Shown here: piece after piece, positions 26,173 to 33,140 of the stretch | Layout of the letters: the number at the start of each line of letters is the position of its first letter | Numbering within the stretch: the stretch's first letter is position 1 | Source of the DNA: Bradyrhizobium canariense | GTDB lineage: Bacteria > Pseudomonadota > Alphaproteobacteria > Rhizobiales > Xanthobacteraceae | DNA: 64,000 nucleotides | Assembly (NCBI RefSeq): GCF_900105125.1 | Contig: NZ_LT629750.1 | Location: 6,413,001-6,477,000 of the forward strand | Direction: 5' to 3' | Position numbers and translations under genes: made by a program | Notes under the pieces: generated by a model | Database searches by the model: none | What the model saw: the letters and a program-made list of their open reading frames with translations, nothing else | What the model was told of the DNA's origin: nothing

Positions 26173-27054
26173 TTACCCCTCGACGTGGTCGGTGGTGCCG
26201 AAGATGCCGCGTGGGCGTAGCAGCAGCACGGCGATAATGACGAAGAATGCAAAAGCATCGCGGTAGGACGATGACAGGTACGCCACGCTCATCACCTCGA
26301 CGATGCCGATCACGAGACCACCGAACATCGCGCCGTATACATTGCCAAGGCCGCCGAGCAGCATCGCCGCGAGGCCCTTGATGCCGATATCGACGCCCAT
26401 ATAGGGCGAAATCGAATTGAACGACATGCCCACCAGCACGCCGGCGACACCCGCCAGGGCGGAGGCGATGGCGAATGTGAGAATGATAATGCGATCGCTG
26501 CGGATGCCGAGCGTGTGCGAGATCATCGTGCTTTCGGCGGTGGCGCGCATCGCCATGCCAACGCGCGTCAAGGTGATGAACAGATGCAGCGCGAACATCA
26601 GGCCGAGCGAGACGAACAGAATGACAAGCTGAACGGATGTCAGCGTGACCGCGCCGAGATGCCAGACATAACTTTCCATCTGGACGGGAAAGCCGACCTG
26701 CTCGCCGCCGAACGCCCGTGTCGCGAGCTCTTGCAGAACGACGCCGACACCGATCGTGCTGATCATCGGCGCGAGGAAATGCCCCTTGCGTGCCTTGATC
26801 GGCTTGATCGCGAGGAGGTAGACCAGCACGCCGAGCACCGCTGACGCCGCTGCGGCGGCCGCGATCGCCGTTGTGACACCGCCACCGGCCAGCAGAACCA
26901 CCTGTAATCCGACGAAAGCGCCGATCATGAAGACCTCGCCATGGGCGAGATGCACCAAGTGCAGCACACCGAACACCAGCGTGTAGCCGATGGCGACCAG
27001 CGAATAGGTGCTGCCCAGCATTACGCCATTCACAATCTGCTGGATCAACATCAT
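26173..27054 (-). CDS. livH: ABC transporter permease, LivH type
   Basis: About 293 residues from the ATG pair at 27054/27051 (MMLIQQIVNGVMLGSTY). Blocks VFGVLHLVHLAHGEVFMIGA, ATAESTMISHTLGIRSDRI and LGGLGNVYGAMFGGLVIG are those of LivH. It is the first gene of the leftward operon livHMGF-creatininase-isochorismatase and diverges from the class III dioxygenase genes across a 110-base promoter region with a perfect palindrome. Confidence 0.92.
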   Translation of the reverse strand: MMLIQQIVNGVMLGSTYSLVAIGYTLVFGVLHLVHLAHGEVFMIGAFVGLQVVLLAGGGVTTAIAAAAAASAVLGVLVYLLAIKPIKARKGHFLAPMISTIGVGVVLQELATRAFGGEQVGFPVQMESYVWHLGAVTLTSVQLVILFVSLGLMFALHLFITLTRVGMAMRATAESTMISHTLGIRSDRIIILTFAIASALAGVAGVLVGMSFNSISPYMGVDIGIKGLAAMLLGGLGNVYGAMFGGLVIGIVEVMSVAYLSSSYRDAFAFFVIIAVLLLRPRGIFGTTDHVEG

Positions 27055-27091
27055 CGTTGGAGGCCTCGGCGCTTCCGTGTTGGGTGGATTA

Positions 27092-27110
27092 CATAATTTA
27101 TACAATTATG
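27092..27110. promoter_or_regulatory. Perfect 7+5+7 palindrome in divergent promoter
   Basis: CATAATT-TATAC-AATTATG is an exact inverted repeat with a five-base spacer, located midway between livH (leftward) and the dioxygenase beta subunit gene (rightward). It is the best candidate operator for the GntR/FCD regulator encoded at 21384-22193. A strong ribosome-binding site (GAGGAGG) precedes the ATG at 27167. Confidence 0.5.
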
Positions 27111-27166
27111 ATGATTGAATAATTCTCGTCAATGTATATAAAACGTCTTCAGACAGAGGAGGCTGT

Positions 27167-28012
27167 ATGGCAGAGATCGTTTTTGCGGCCGGTGCGCCGC
27201 ATGCGCCCGCTATCGTCGGCTTGTTCGACAAAGCGCCGGACGAATCGAAGAAGGTCGTCACCGACACCTACAGCGCAATCTCCAGGGAACTGAGAGATGC
27301 ACGTCCTGACGTGCTGATCGTGTTCGCGAACGATCACCTCGCCAACAGCCGCATCACCTTCTATCCGGACTTTTTGATAGGCACCGCTCCGGAGCATAGT
27401 GGTCCGCATGAATGGTTTCAGGAGTGGATCGGCTGCCGCGATTACACCGCGAAGGGTAATCCCGATGTTGCCAAGGCGCTGTTCCAGGGCATGACCCGCC
27501 GCGGGGTTCGCATGTCGGTGCGGGACGAGAACCTCAAATTCGACGATAATATCTCCGTGCCGGTCACGATGACCAATCTCGACCAGACCGGCATCACACT
27601 CGTGCCGGTGCTGCAAAATTGCACGGTGCCGCCGTTCCCCAATGCCGAACGCTGCTTCGAGGTCGGACACGCCTTGCGCGACTTCATCGAAAGGGACCTG
27701 CCCGCGGACATGCGTGTGGCGCTGTTCGGCTCGGGCGGATTGAGCCACGAACCGGGTGGCGTGAAATACTACAAGATCGATGAGGAATTCGACCGCAAGT
27801 TTCTCGAACTTTGTGCCAAGGGCGACCACAGGGCGCTGCTCAAGGAGATTACGGTCGATCGCATGGAAGAAGCCGGAATCGGCGGCACTGCCGAAGTCCT
27901 GTCGTGGTTTCCCGTGATGGCAGCGATCGGCGAGCGGCCGGGACGTACGTTCGGATACACCGGCTGGCCGAGCTTCCGGTGCGGCATCGGCGGCGTGATC
28001 TGGGATCTCTAG
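27167..28012 (+). CDS. Class III extradiol dioxygenase, LigB-type catalytic (beta) subunit
   Basis: 281 residues. The family iron and base residues are recognisable: His in GAPHAPAIVG near the N-terminus, FANDHLANS (Asp-His pair around residue 60) and GSGGLSHEPGG with its conserved His near 190. LigB-type enzymes cleave catechol-like or aminophenol-like rings next to the hydroxyl group with Fe(II) and O2. A LigA-type small subunit gene follows 20 bp later and an amidohydrolase-2 decarboxylase/hydrolase after that. The real substrate (protocatechuate-like, gallate-like or amino-hydroxybenzoate) cannot be told. Strong GAGGAGG ribosome-binding site. Confidence 0.85.
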   Translation: MAEIVFAAGAPHAPAIVGLFDKAPDESKKVVTDTYSAISRELRDARPDVLIVFANDHLANSRITFYPDFLIGTAPEHSGPHEWFQEWIGCRDYTAKGNPDVAKALFQGMTRRGVRMSVRDENLKFDDNISVPVTMTNLDQTGITLVPVLQNCTVPPFPNAERCFEVGHALRDFIERDLPADMRVALFGSGGLSHEPGGVKYYKIDEEFDRKFLELCAKGDHRALLKEITVDRMEEAGIGGTAEVLSWFPVMAAIGERPGRTFGYTGWPSFRCGIGGVIWDL

Positions 28013-28032
28013 GCAAAGCAGTGGGGAACGTC

Positions 28033-28350
28033 ATGGCTTGGGAAAAATTCAATCCAAACCTCGCCGCGCATGACCTTGTTCAGGACATGAAGTGGAATCC
28101 GGAGATTCGAAAGCAATTCAAGACCAACGAGGCGGCGGTGCTCGACCGTTACAAAATGTCTCCGGAGGAGCGCAAGGCGATCGAGGAGCGCGATTTCCGC
28201 AAGCTTTACGATCTCGGCATGCACCCCTATCTCGGCGGCCAGTTGTCGCGCTTCATCTGGGGTAACGACGCCGGCAAGGGCGCAGTCGAGGCTTCCAACA
28301 AATTGGTTGCCTCGTTGCAGGGCCACGACCGCGATATTCCGAAGAACTAA
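28033..28350 (+). CDS. LigA-type small (alpha) subunit of extradiol dioxygenase
   Basis: 105 residues from the ATG at 28033 (MAWEKFNPNLAAHD). The pattern KTNEAAVLDRYKMSPEERKA followed by DFRKLYDLGMHPYLGGQLSR fits the LigA superfamily, the helical cap subunit that closes the active site of LigB. Together with the preceding gene it makes an alpha-beta class III dioxygenase, with the usual gene order reversed (beta first). It also resembles LigA-like domains in other systems, but the adjacency supports this role. Confidence 0.8.
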   Translation: MAWEKFNPNLAAHDLVQDMKWNPEIRKQFKTNEAAVLDRYKMSPEERKAIEERDFRKLYDLGMHPYLGGQLSRFIWGNDAGKGAVEASNKLVASLQGHDRDIPKN

Positions 28351-28445
28351 GGCCAGCGATTTCGATGGCTTTGTCGCCTCCGCGCGCCGACGTGCGGTGC
28401 TTGCGAAGATAGTGACTTCAGTACAAAGGGTCCGGGTCGATCCGG

Positions 28446-29399
28446 ATGATTTCCGCCATGTCAGCACATCGAATTGACGTCCACCATCATATCCTGCCGC
28501 CGGGCTATGTTCGGGCGGTGGGCGATGATCGGATCGGACCTCTGATCGTCGCTGGCAAGACGCCGGAATGGACTCCGCAACATTCGATCGAGGCGATGGA
28601 TCGCAATGGCATCGAGAAGGCGATCACCTCGATCTCCGCGCCGGGCCTGTGGTTCGGTGATATCGATGCCACCCGACACCTGACGCGCGAGTGCAACGAC
28701 TACGCGGCCAGGATTCGGCTTGATCACCCGGGCCGGTTTGGAGTGTTTGCGAGTCTGCCGCTGCCGGACGTCGAAGGCAGTTTGCGCGAGATCGCCTATG
28801 CGCTCGACGAACTGAAAGCCGATGGCATTGGTATGCTTACCAACTATGACGGCAAGTACCCTGGCGACCCGGAATTCGCGCCGGTGCTCGACGAGCTCAA
28901 TCGGCGCGGCGCTGTGGTCTACTTCCATCCGACTGAAGCGCCATGCTGCCACATGCATGGGATCGGCGTGCCGGCTGCGACGCTCGAATTTCCCTTCGAC
29001 ACCACCAAGGCGGTGACGAACCTGCTGTTCAGCGGCACATTCGCGCGCTGCCGCGACATCCGCTTCATCTTTTCGCATGCAGGAGGCACGGTGCCGTTTC
29101 TGGCTGAGCGCATCGCGCGGCTCGAGGTTCGCCCCGAATTCCGCGCCAGCGTGCCGGATGGCGTGATGTTCGAATTGAAGCGTTTGTTCTTCGATACCGC
29201 GCTGTCGGCCAACCAGCTCGCGTTCAGCGCGCTGCTCAAGCTGGTCGCGCCCGAGCAAGTGTTGTTCGGCAGCGATTACCCGTTTGCCCCTGAATCCACG
29301 ATGGTTGCGACCGTCAAGGGATTGTCCGAACTAGGGCTGCCTGCAGATGTGCTTCTCGCGATCGAGCGCACCAACGCGCAGCGGTTGCTTAAAGGCTGA
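28446..29399 (+). CDS. Amidohydrolase-2 family protein (ACMSD-like decarboxylase/hydrolase)
   Basis: 313-317 residues (start at 28446 or at the ATG 28458, MSAHRIDVHHH). The metal site of the ACMSD/gamma-resorcylate decarboxylase superfamily is complete: HHH in DVHHHILPP, His in VVYFHPTEAP, His in FIFSHAGGTVPFL and Asp in LFGSDYPFAP. Members decarboxylate or hydrolyse ring-cleavage products without oxidation. It is probably cotranscribed with the LigAB-type dioxygenase. Because a 3-hydroxyanthranilate dioxygenase, aminomuconate-semialdehyde dehydrogenase and RidA are encoded 12 kb away, it could also be the missing ACMS decarboxylase of that route. Confidence 0.78.
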   Translation: MISAMSAHRIDVHHHILPPGYVRAVGDDRIGPLIVAGKTPEWTPQHSIEAMDRNGIEKAITSISAPGLWFGDIDATRHLTRECNDYAARIRLDHPGRFGVFASLPLPDVEGSLREIAYALDELKADGIGMLTNYDGKYPGDPEFAPVLDELNRRGAVVYFHPTEAPCCHMHGIGVPAATLEFPFDTTKAVTNLLFSGTFARCRDIRFIFSHAGGTVPFLAERIARLEVRPEFRASVPDGVMFELKRLFFDTALSANQLAFSALLKLVAPEQVLFGSDYPFAPESTMVATVKGLSELGLPADVLLAIERTNAQRLLKG

Positions 29400-29550
29400 C
29401 GCTTATCGGCAGTTGGAACCGAAGCTCGTGATTGGCCAAAGCGGAGCGTTACCACAGTATCGGATTGGGTTTGCTGGACCCGGCGTGGACGAGGGTCACG
29501 CTGAGCCTGGCGCGTTGTGGGCGTCACCGCACGCAGCCATCTGTGCCGCT

Positions 29551-29862
29551 TCAACAGGTCCAACACCCGGCCGCATCAGCGGCAAACTGCTTGACGACAT
29601 CATAGCCAAAACAAAGGCCGCCGCCGGATTTTCCGTTCTCGACGTGCCCGCGCAAACCACGGCGGGTCTTGTCCACCAGGTCCTCGAGGAACAGAGCAGT
29701 CATTGTCCCTTTGAGGCCAACGTGTAGATGCGTCACGTCGCCCTCTGAAAGGGTCACAATCCTCACGCCGGCGAACGCGATCCGCTTAAACATTCCGGCG
29801 ATATCTTCCTGGTCCCGACTAAGGCGATCCATTGCCTCAGCGAGTACGACCGTGAACCGGCC
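29551..29862 (-). pseudogene. Serine recombinase catalytic-domain remnant
   Basis: The minus strand encodes GRFTVVLAEAMDRLSRDQ followed by EDIAGMFKRIAFAGVRIVTL, a GLKGTMTALFLEDLVDKTRRG helix and GKSGGGLCFGYDVVKQF. This is the end of the resolvase catalytic domain and the start of the recombinase domain of a large serine recombinase. The N-terminal serine-bearing part and the whole C-terminal half are missing. The gap 29400-29954 contains nothing else I can name. Confidence 0.75.
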
Positions 29863-29954
29863 ACGACACGTCGATAGCCATACCTACGAATCCCTTCTTT
29901 GCGCTGATGGGTTATCTTGAGACTCTCAGCGTTGATGTCGCGCGGACGTTCACA

Positions 29955-30773
29955 CTATGCTCGAGCTTTTCGCTTCGATTGGGAAGGGCCCTTCCGGTTA
30001 GGCGCGGCGTTTTTGGTGGCGGGCGGCACTACTTGCTTGGATGGCCGTTGCTGAGTCGGAGCTTCCTTGCGTTCACCTAGAAGCATCAACGGCCCGTCTC
30101 CCGCGTTGAGCCCGACCAGAAAATCCATTCCGGCTCGCATCACATGCTCGGCCGCCAGCGTAGCGGATGTTCGTTCATCGCCGTCGATGATCGCGCGCAA
30201 AATGGCGGCGTGCTCCTCCCAAGTTCGGGCTTGCCTGCTCGGATCCATAGGCGCGAAAAGCATCGCGGTCCGTTCTCTAAATTTCTGGAGCAGATCCCCG
30301 AGCACAGTATTCTGTCCGGCCGCAGCGAGTTCGCTATGAAACTTTTGGTTGAGGTCGAATAATTGATCGAATCGCTTGCTTGCGACCGCCGCCGTGCCTT
30401 TATTCAAAATCGCCTCAATGCGCTTGATGATTTGCTTGTCACCACGGCGCGCCGCCAGTCTCGCGTTCTGTCCCTCTAGCAACGCGCGGACTTCGATTGT
30501 TTCTCGAGCTTCCTGCTCCGTCATGGTCGCAACCGTTGCACCGCGACGAGCCGTGACGTTGACCAAGCCTTCGGATGCGAGCGCACGAATGGCTTCTCGT
30601 ACCGGATTGCGAGAAACCCCCAATTCATCCGCTAGTCGCTCTTCAACCAAACGCTCGCCCGGCCTCAATCGCCCCGATAGAATTGCTTGGCGCAGCTCCG
30701 CGACGACACGATCGTGGAGTGAAAATTGGTCCTGGCCAAGTCGCCGCATTAGCGATCCGGGCATAAGAGTCAT
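29955..30773 (-). CDS. GntR-family transcriptional regulator (FCD type)
   Basis: 272 residues. Winged helix-turn-helix at 18-85 (ERLADELGVSRNPVREAIRAL), then the FCD helical domain (IEVRALLEGQNARLA, NQKFHSELAAAG, WEEHAAILRAI) with the usual metal/ligand His and Asp positions. A basic, Pro/Lys-rich tail follows, as in the other GntR of the window. It lies next to the diiron-oxygenase/ferredoxin operon on the same strand, 308 bp downstream. TTGTATAC-type palindromes around that operon and before the amidase operon are its likely binding sites. Confidence 0.88.
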   Translation of the reverse strand: MTLMPGSLMRRLGQDQFSLHDRVVAELRQAILSGRLRPGERLVEERLADELGVSRNPVREAIRALASEGLVNVTARRGATVATMTEQEARETIEVRALLEGQNARLAARRGDKQIIKRIEAILNKGTAAVASKRFDQLFDLNQKFHSELAAAGQNTVLGDLLQKFRERTAMLFAPMDPSRQARTWEEHAAILRAIIDGDERTSATLAAEHVMRAGMDFLVGLNAGDGPLMLLGERKEAPTQQRPSKQVVPPATKNAAPNRKGPSQSKRKARA

Positions 30774-31081
30774 GTCGTCAATCCTTCCCCAAAAATGCTA
30801 TCGGGCTCTGAGGGGACGTGCCCAAGCGCCGACCCTTACCGCGGCTTGCTTCGCGTTGCATAGTGAGGCCGGAAGCATGCCATGACCGTACCTTGAACCA
30901 GTTTGAATGTCATCTCGTTGCACGATCGCTGGTCGATTGCCACAAAATCGCCGAGCAAGAATTTGTCGGCTCAACCGCCGCAGATTGCCAGTTTCGCGCG
31001 GACAGCAAAGTCAAGACGGTGTCATAAGGCTCTTTGGAGTTAGTGTTCAAGGGGGGCTTGCTCCCCCAAGGATAAACTTGA
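30774..31081. other. Intergenic region without recognised gene
   Basis: 308 bases between the GntR gene and ferredoxin 2. No coding segment with family resemblance is visible. It holds the hairpin at 31049-31070 and, presumably, the promoter of the regulator gene. Confidence 0.5.
31049..31070 (-). terminator. Hairpin downstream of the ferredoxin operon
   Basis: On the minus strand CTTGGGGG and CCCCCTTG flank a short loop, directly after the ferredoxin 2 stop. The stem is strong but no T-run follows, so the terminator call is moderate. Confidence 0.5.
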
Positions 31082-31450
31082 TCAACTTTCGTCTAGCCCG
31101 CTGCCCCTGGGGCACGAGACAACAGCGGGAATCTCCGTTCGCTGCGCCGGCGCGCGGCGCTCGGCCAACGGCACCCAAGAAACGCTCACGTCGCCATTGA
31201 GGAACGTCTGACAAGCCATACGATAACCCGCTTTGAACTCATCGTCGGTCAAATGCTTGCGCTCCTTTGGCTTGATAGCATCTGTGTGTTCAAGGCCCTG
31301 TTCGACCCGACATTTGCATGTGCCGCACAACCCGCCGCCGCATTTGAACGGAATGCCGCCTTGCTCGCGCAACGATACCCGGAGCAGGTTGCTGTTCGCA
31401 GGCGCGTTCGCCACTTTGCCCTTGTTGGTAAGGAAGGTGACCTGAATCAT
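31082..31450 (-). CDS. [2Fe-2S] ferredoxin (plant type), ferredoxin 2 of the oxygenase operon
   Basis: 122 residues from the ATG at 31450 (MIQVTFLTNKGK). The cluster motif is CGGGLCGTCKC (C-x5-C-x2-C, with one further Cys) with the last ligand in YRMACQTF, the plant/vertebrate-type [2Fe-2S] arrangement. A tail of about 35 residues after the domain is unusual. It is the fourth gene of the operon diiron protein-ferredoxin-small protein-ferredoxin and probably passes electrons from an NAD(P)H reductase to the diiron centre. An alternative GTG start at 31465 adds five residues. Confidence 0.85.
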   Translation of the reverse strand: MIQVTFLTNKGKVANAPANSNLLRVSLREQGGIPFKCGGGLCGTCKCRVEQGLEHTDAIKPKERKHLTDDEFKAGYRMACQTFLNGDVSVSWVPLAERRAPAQRTEIPAVVSCPRGSGLDES

Positions 31451-31469
31451 GTCGTATCCAGTCACACCG

Positions 31470-31778
31470 TCAGCTTGTCGGAAGCGTCGTTTTGCGCAGC
31501 TCGGTGTCCATGTGGCCGAACGTCGTTAGATGCCTCAATTCTTCGAGGGCTTGTTGAGTCGTCTCGAATTTCTCAAGAAACTTTGAAGGCACGTCGTTGA
31601 CGATCGCGGTATCGTCCTCGATCACCCGGATCCGGGTGCTATCTTCGAGCAGCTCCGCGATCACGAAATGCGCCTTGGTCTGGCCGTAAAACAGATAATC
31701 GTAGGCCTCTAACGGCTTCAGGCCTTGAACCACCTTGGTCCTGAATTGTCCGGGCTTGCTTGTCAGAATGACATACAT
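31470..31778 (-). CDS. Small conserved-looking protein between two ferredoxin genes
   Basis: 102 residues from the ATG at 31778 (MYVILTSKPGQFRT), preceded by AAGGAAATCTC. No signal peptide, cysteine, or membrane segment. It reads as a compact alpha/beta protein: two strands (YVILTSKPGQF, AHFVIAELLE), a charged strand (TRIRVIEDDT) and a C-terminal helix (TTQQALEELRHLTTF). I do not recognise the family. Its place inside a diiron-oxygenase operon suggests an effector/coupling protein that adjusts oxygenase-ferredoxin contact, or an assembly factor; this is inference from position only. Confidence 0.75.
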   Translation of the reverse strand: MYVILTSKPGQFRTKVVQGLKPLEAYDYLFYGQTKAHFVIAELLEDSTRIRVIEDDTAIVNDVPSKFLEKFETTQQALEELRHLTTFGHMDTELRKTTLPTS

Positions 31779-31822
31779 GAGATTTCCTTGTGTTGTTGGC
31801 TGCATCTGCTCGGCAGCGCTTG

Positions 31823-32149
31823 TCACGGTACAACCGGCGCCAAAGGCTCGAGCGGAGTCTTGTCTTGTGCCAGTTCGATGTCGTGGTTGATCCAGAGCTG
31901 GCAGATCAGTCGGTAGCCCTCTTCCAGCCGAGGACCGAGCCGCTGTTTCTCCTTCCAGTTCGGAGCGGGCAGTTGCTCGGCGCCCTTAAGCACGCGGCAG
32001 GCACATTTCGCGCATTTTCCCATTCCGCATCCGTAACGCAGATGCGGATAAGGGAACTGCTTGATGCCCGCCCTGACGACAAGATTGCTGTTCGAGGCGA
32101 CCTCGCCCTGGTGGGCGTGGCCGTCACGATGAAGAATGACCTTGGGCAC
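31823..32149 (-). CDS. [2Fe-2S] ferredoxin, ferredoxin 1 of the oxygenase operon
   Basis: About 108 residues from the GTG at 32149, four bases after the diiron gene stop; longer upstream frames overlap that gene and lack resemblance. Cluster motif CGMGKCAKCACRV (C-x4-C-x2-C) and last ligand in YRLICQLW fit [2Fe-2S] ferredoxins. The spacing differs from ferredoxin 2, so the two are not recent duplicates. Cotranscribed with the diiron protein, whose redox partner it probably is. Confidence 0.82.
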   Translation of the reverse strand: MPKVILHRDGHAHQGEVASNSNLVVRAGIKQFPYPHLRYGCGMGKCAKCACRVLKGAEQLPAPNWKEKQRLGPRLEEGYRLICQLWINHDIELAQDKTPLEPLAPVVP

Positions 32150-32153
32150 TTGC

Positions 32154-32924
32154 TCAGGCCTGCAGCAGTTTTCGCTCGCCCTGTGGCACCTTGTGTTCGA
32201 CATTCTCGATCTCGTTGATCGGCACGTCCTTGGCAACATAGTCCCAATACAGAGCAGTCGTGTACAGCAGGCGCATCTGCGCGCCGACCTCGCAGATCTT
32301 CAGGCAGCGCTGTTGCAACTCGACCGTGTTGGCATGCTCAAGAACGATTTGATAGCCGCGCTCGCCGTGGATCTCATCGGACACGATATGGAGATCGAAG
32401 AATTCGACTTCCTCATCTGTGAATTTGTACTTCTCGCGCAGCGTCGGCGTCTGCTTGCGGTAGATCGAGGGCACCTGCGACTCCAAGCCGACGACCAGAC
32501 CGGCCACCGCAACGATCGGATCCTCGCGCATCGCGACCGAATAGCACCAGCTCTGCAAACCCCGGGTGGTGGGTGTCATATTGTCCGGATCGATGACCCG
32601 AGCCCGCGTCGTGCCGCACGCTTCCGCGAAACGGATGAGCAGATCCGTGTGGCGATCCCCGCCGATCTCTTCCTCGTACATGTTGGCCAGCAGGAAGTCC
32701 TTGGCCTCAGTATATCCTTCCGGCATCCGGGCATAGATGTAGGCGAGATAGTCCGCGAACGGACCGACATAGTGATAGTGGTTCTCGGCCCATTTGCCGA
32801 GATGTGCGCGGCTGAGCTTGCCGCTGGCCCAGGCGATGCTGAATGGAGCTTTGTTGGCACTCTTGCCTTTGATTGCGTTCTCGAGGGCCGATCGGAATTC
32901 TACATGGTTCATGAGTTCGGGCAT
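32154..32924 (-). CDS. Heme-oxygenase-like diiron protein (PqqC/TenA/CADD-like fold)
   Basis: 256 residues, ATG at 32924 preceded by AAAGGAG. It shows the six ligands of heme-oxygenase-like diiron oxygenases: E85 and H92 in NMYEEEIGGDRH, E148 in GLESQVP, and H179, D183, H186 in DLHIVSDEIHGE. The spacings (7, 31, 4, 3) agree closely with those I remember for CADD/UndA-type enzymes. Known members use Fe2 and O2 to cleave C-C or C-N bonds or to N-oxygenate amines. PqqC itself lacks this metal set and no pqq genes are nearby. First gene of an operon with two ferredoxins, so a ferredoxin-fed oxygenase is likely; the substrate is unknown. Confidence 0.82.
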   Translation of the reverse strand: MPELMNHVEFRSALENAIKGKSANKAPFSIAWASGKLSRAHLGKWAENHYHYVGPFADYLAYIYARMPEGYTEAKDFLLANMYEEEIGGDRHTDLLIRFAEACGTTRARVIDPDNMTPTTRGLQSWCYSVAMREDPIVAVAGLVVGLESQVPSIYRKQTPTLREKYKFTDEEVEFFDLHIVSDEIHGERGYQIVLEHANTVELQQRCLKICEVGAQMRLLYTTALYWDYVAKDVPINEIENVEHKVPQGERKLLQA

Positions 32925-32960
32925 TCATGGGCTCCTTTTCCGGTGTTTCCAGTCGTGCAA

Positions 32961-32975
32961 TTTTGTATACGAAAA
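32961..32975. promoter_or_regulatory. TTGTATAC-type GntR operator, oxygenase side
   Basis: TTTTGTATACGAAAA, a near-perfect palindrome around GTATAC, 37 bases before the diiron-protein start. It matches the TNGT-AC-NA style of GntR/FCD operators and recurs at 33079-33089 and 42910-42928. Confidence 0.55.
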
Positions 32976-33078
32976 GGTGTTATTGTCAATTCATTAGGCT
33001 GGAAGGAATCGGCAAATAGGGCATAAATGTCGCGTTTTTGGTCATTTTGCGATTTATTTGACGTTGTAGATCAGAATA

Positions 33079-33089
33079 CTGTATACAAG
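33079..33089. promoter_or_regulatory. TTGTATAC-type GntR operator, transporter side
   Basis: CTGTATACAAG with core GTATAC, 52 bases before the permease start, in the same divergent region as the site at 32961-32975. The two centres are about 116 bases apart. Confidence 0.5.
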
Positions 33090-33140
33090 AAAATGAGATG
33101 AGCCGACCGCTCGACGCTCAAGTATCAACAAGGGGGGAGT

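Noticed and set aside
32154..32924. PqqC (pyrroloquinoline quinone synthesis) as the identity of the diiron-type protein
   Set aside because: No pqqA, B, D or E genes are nearby, and the six-residue iron-ligand pattern is that of diiron oxygenases, which cofactor-free PqqC lacks.
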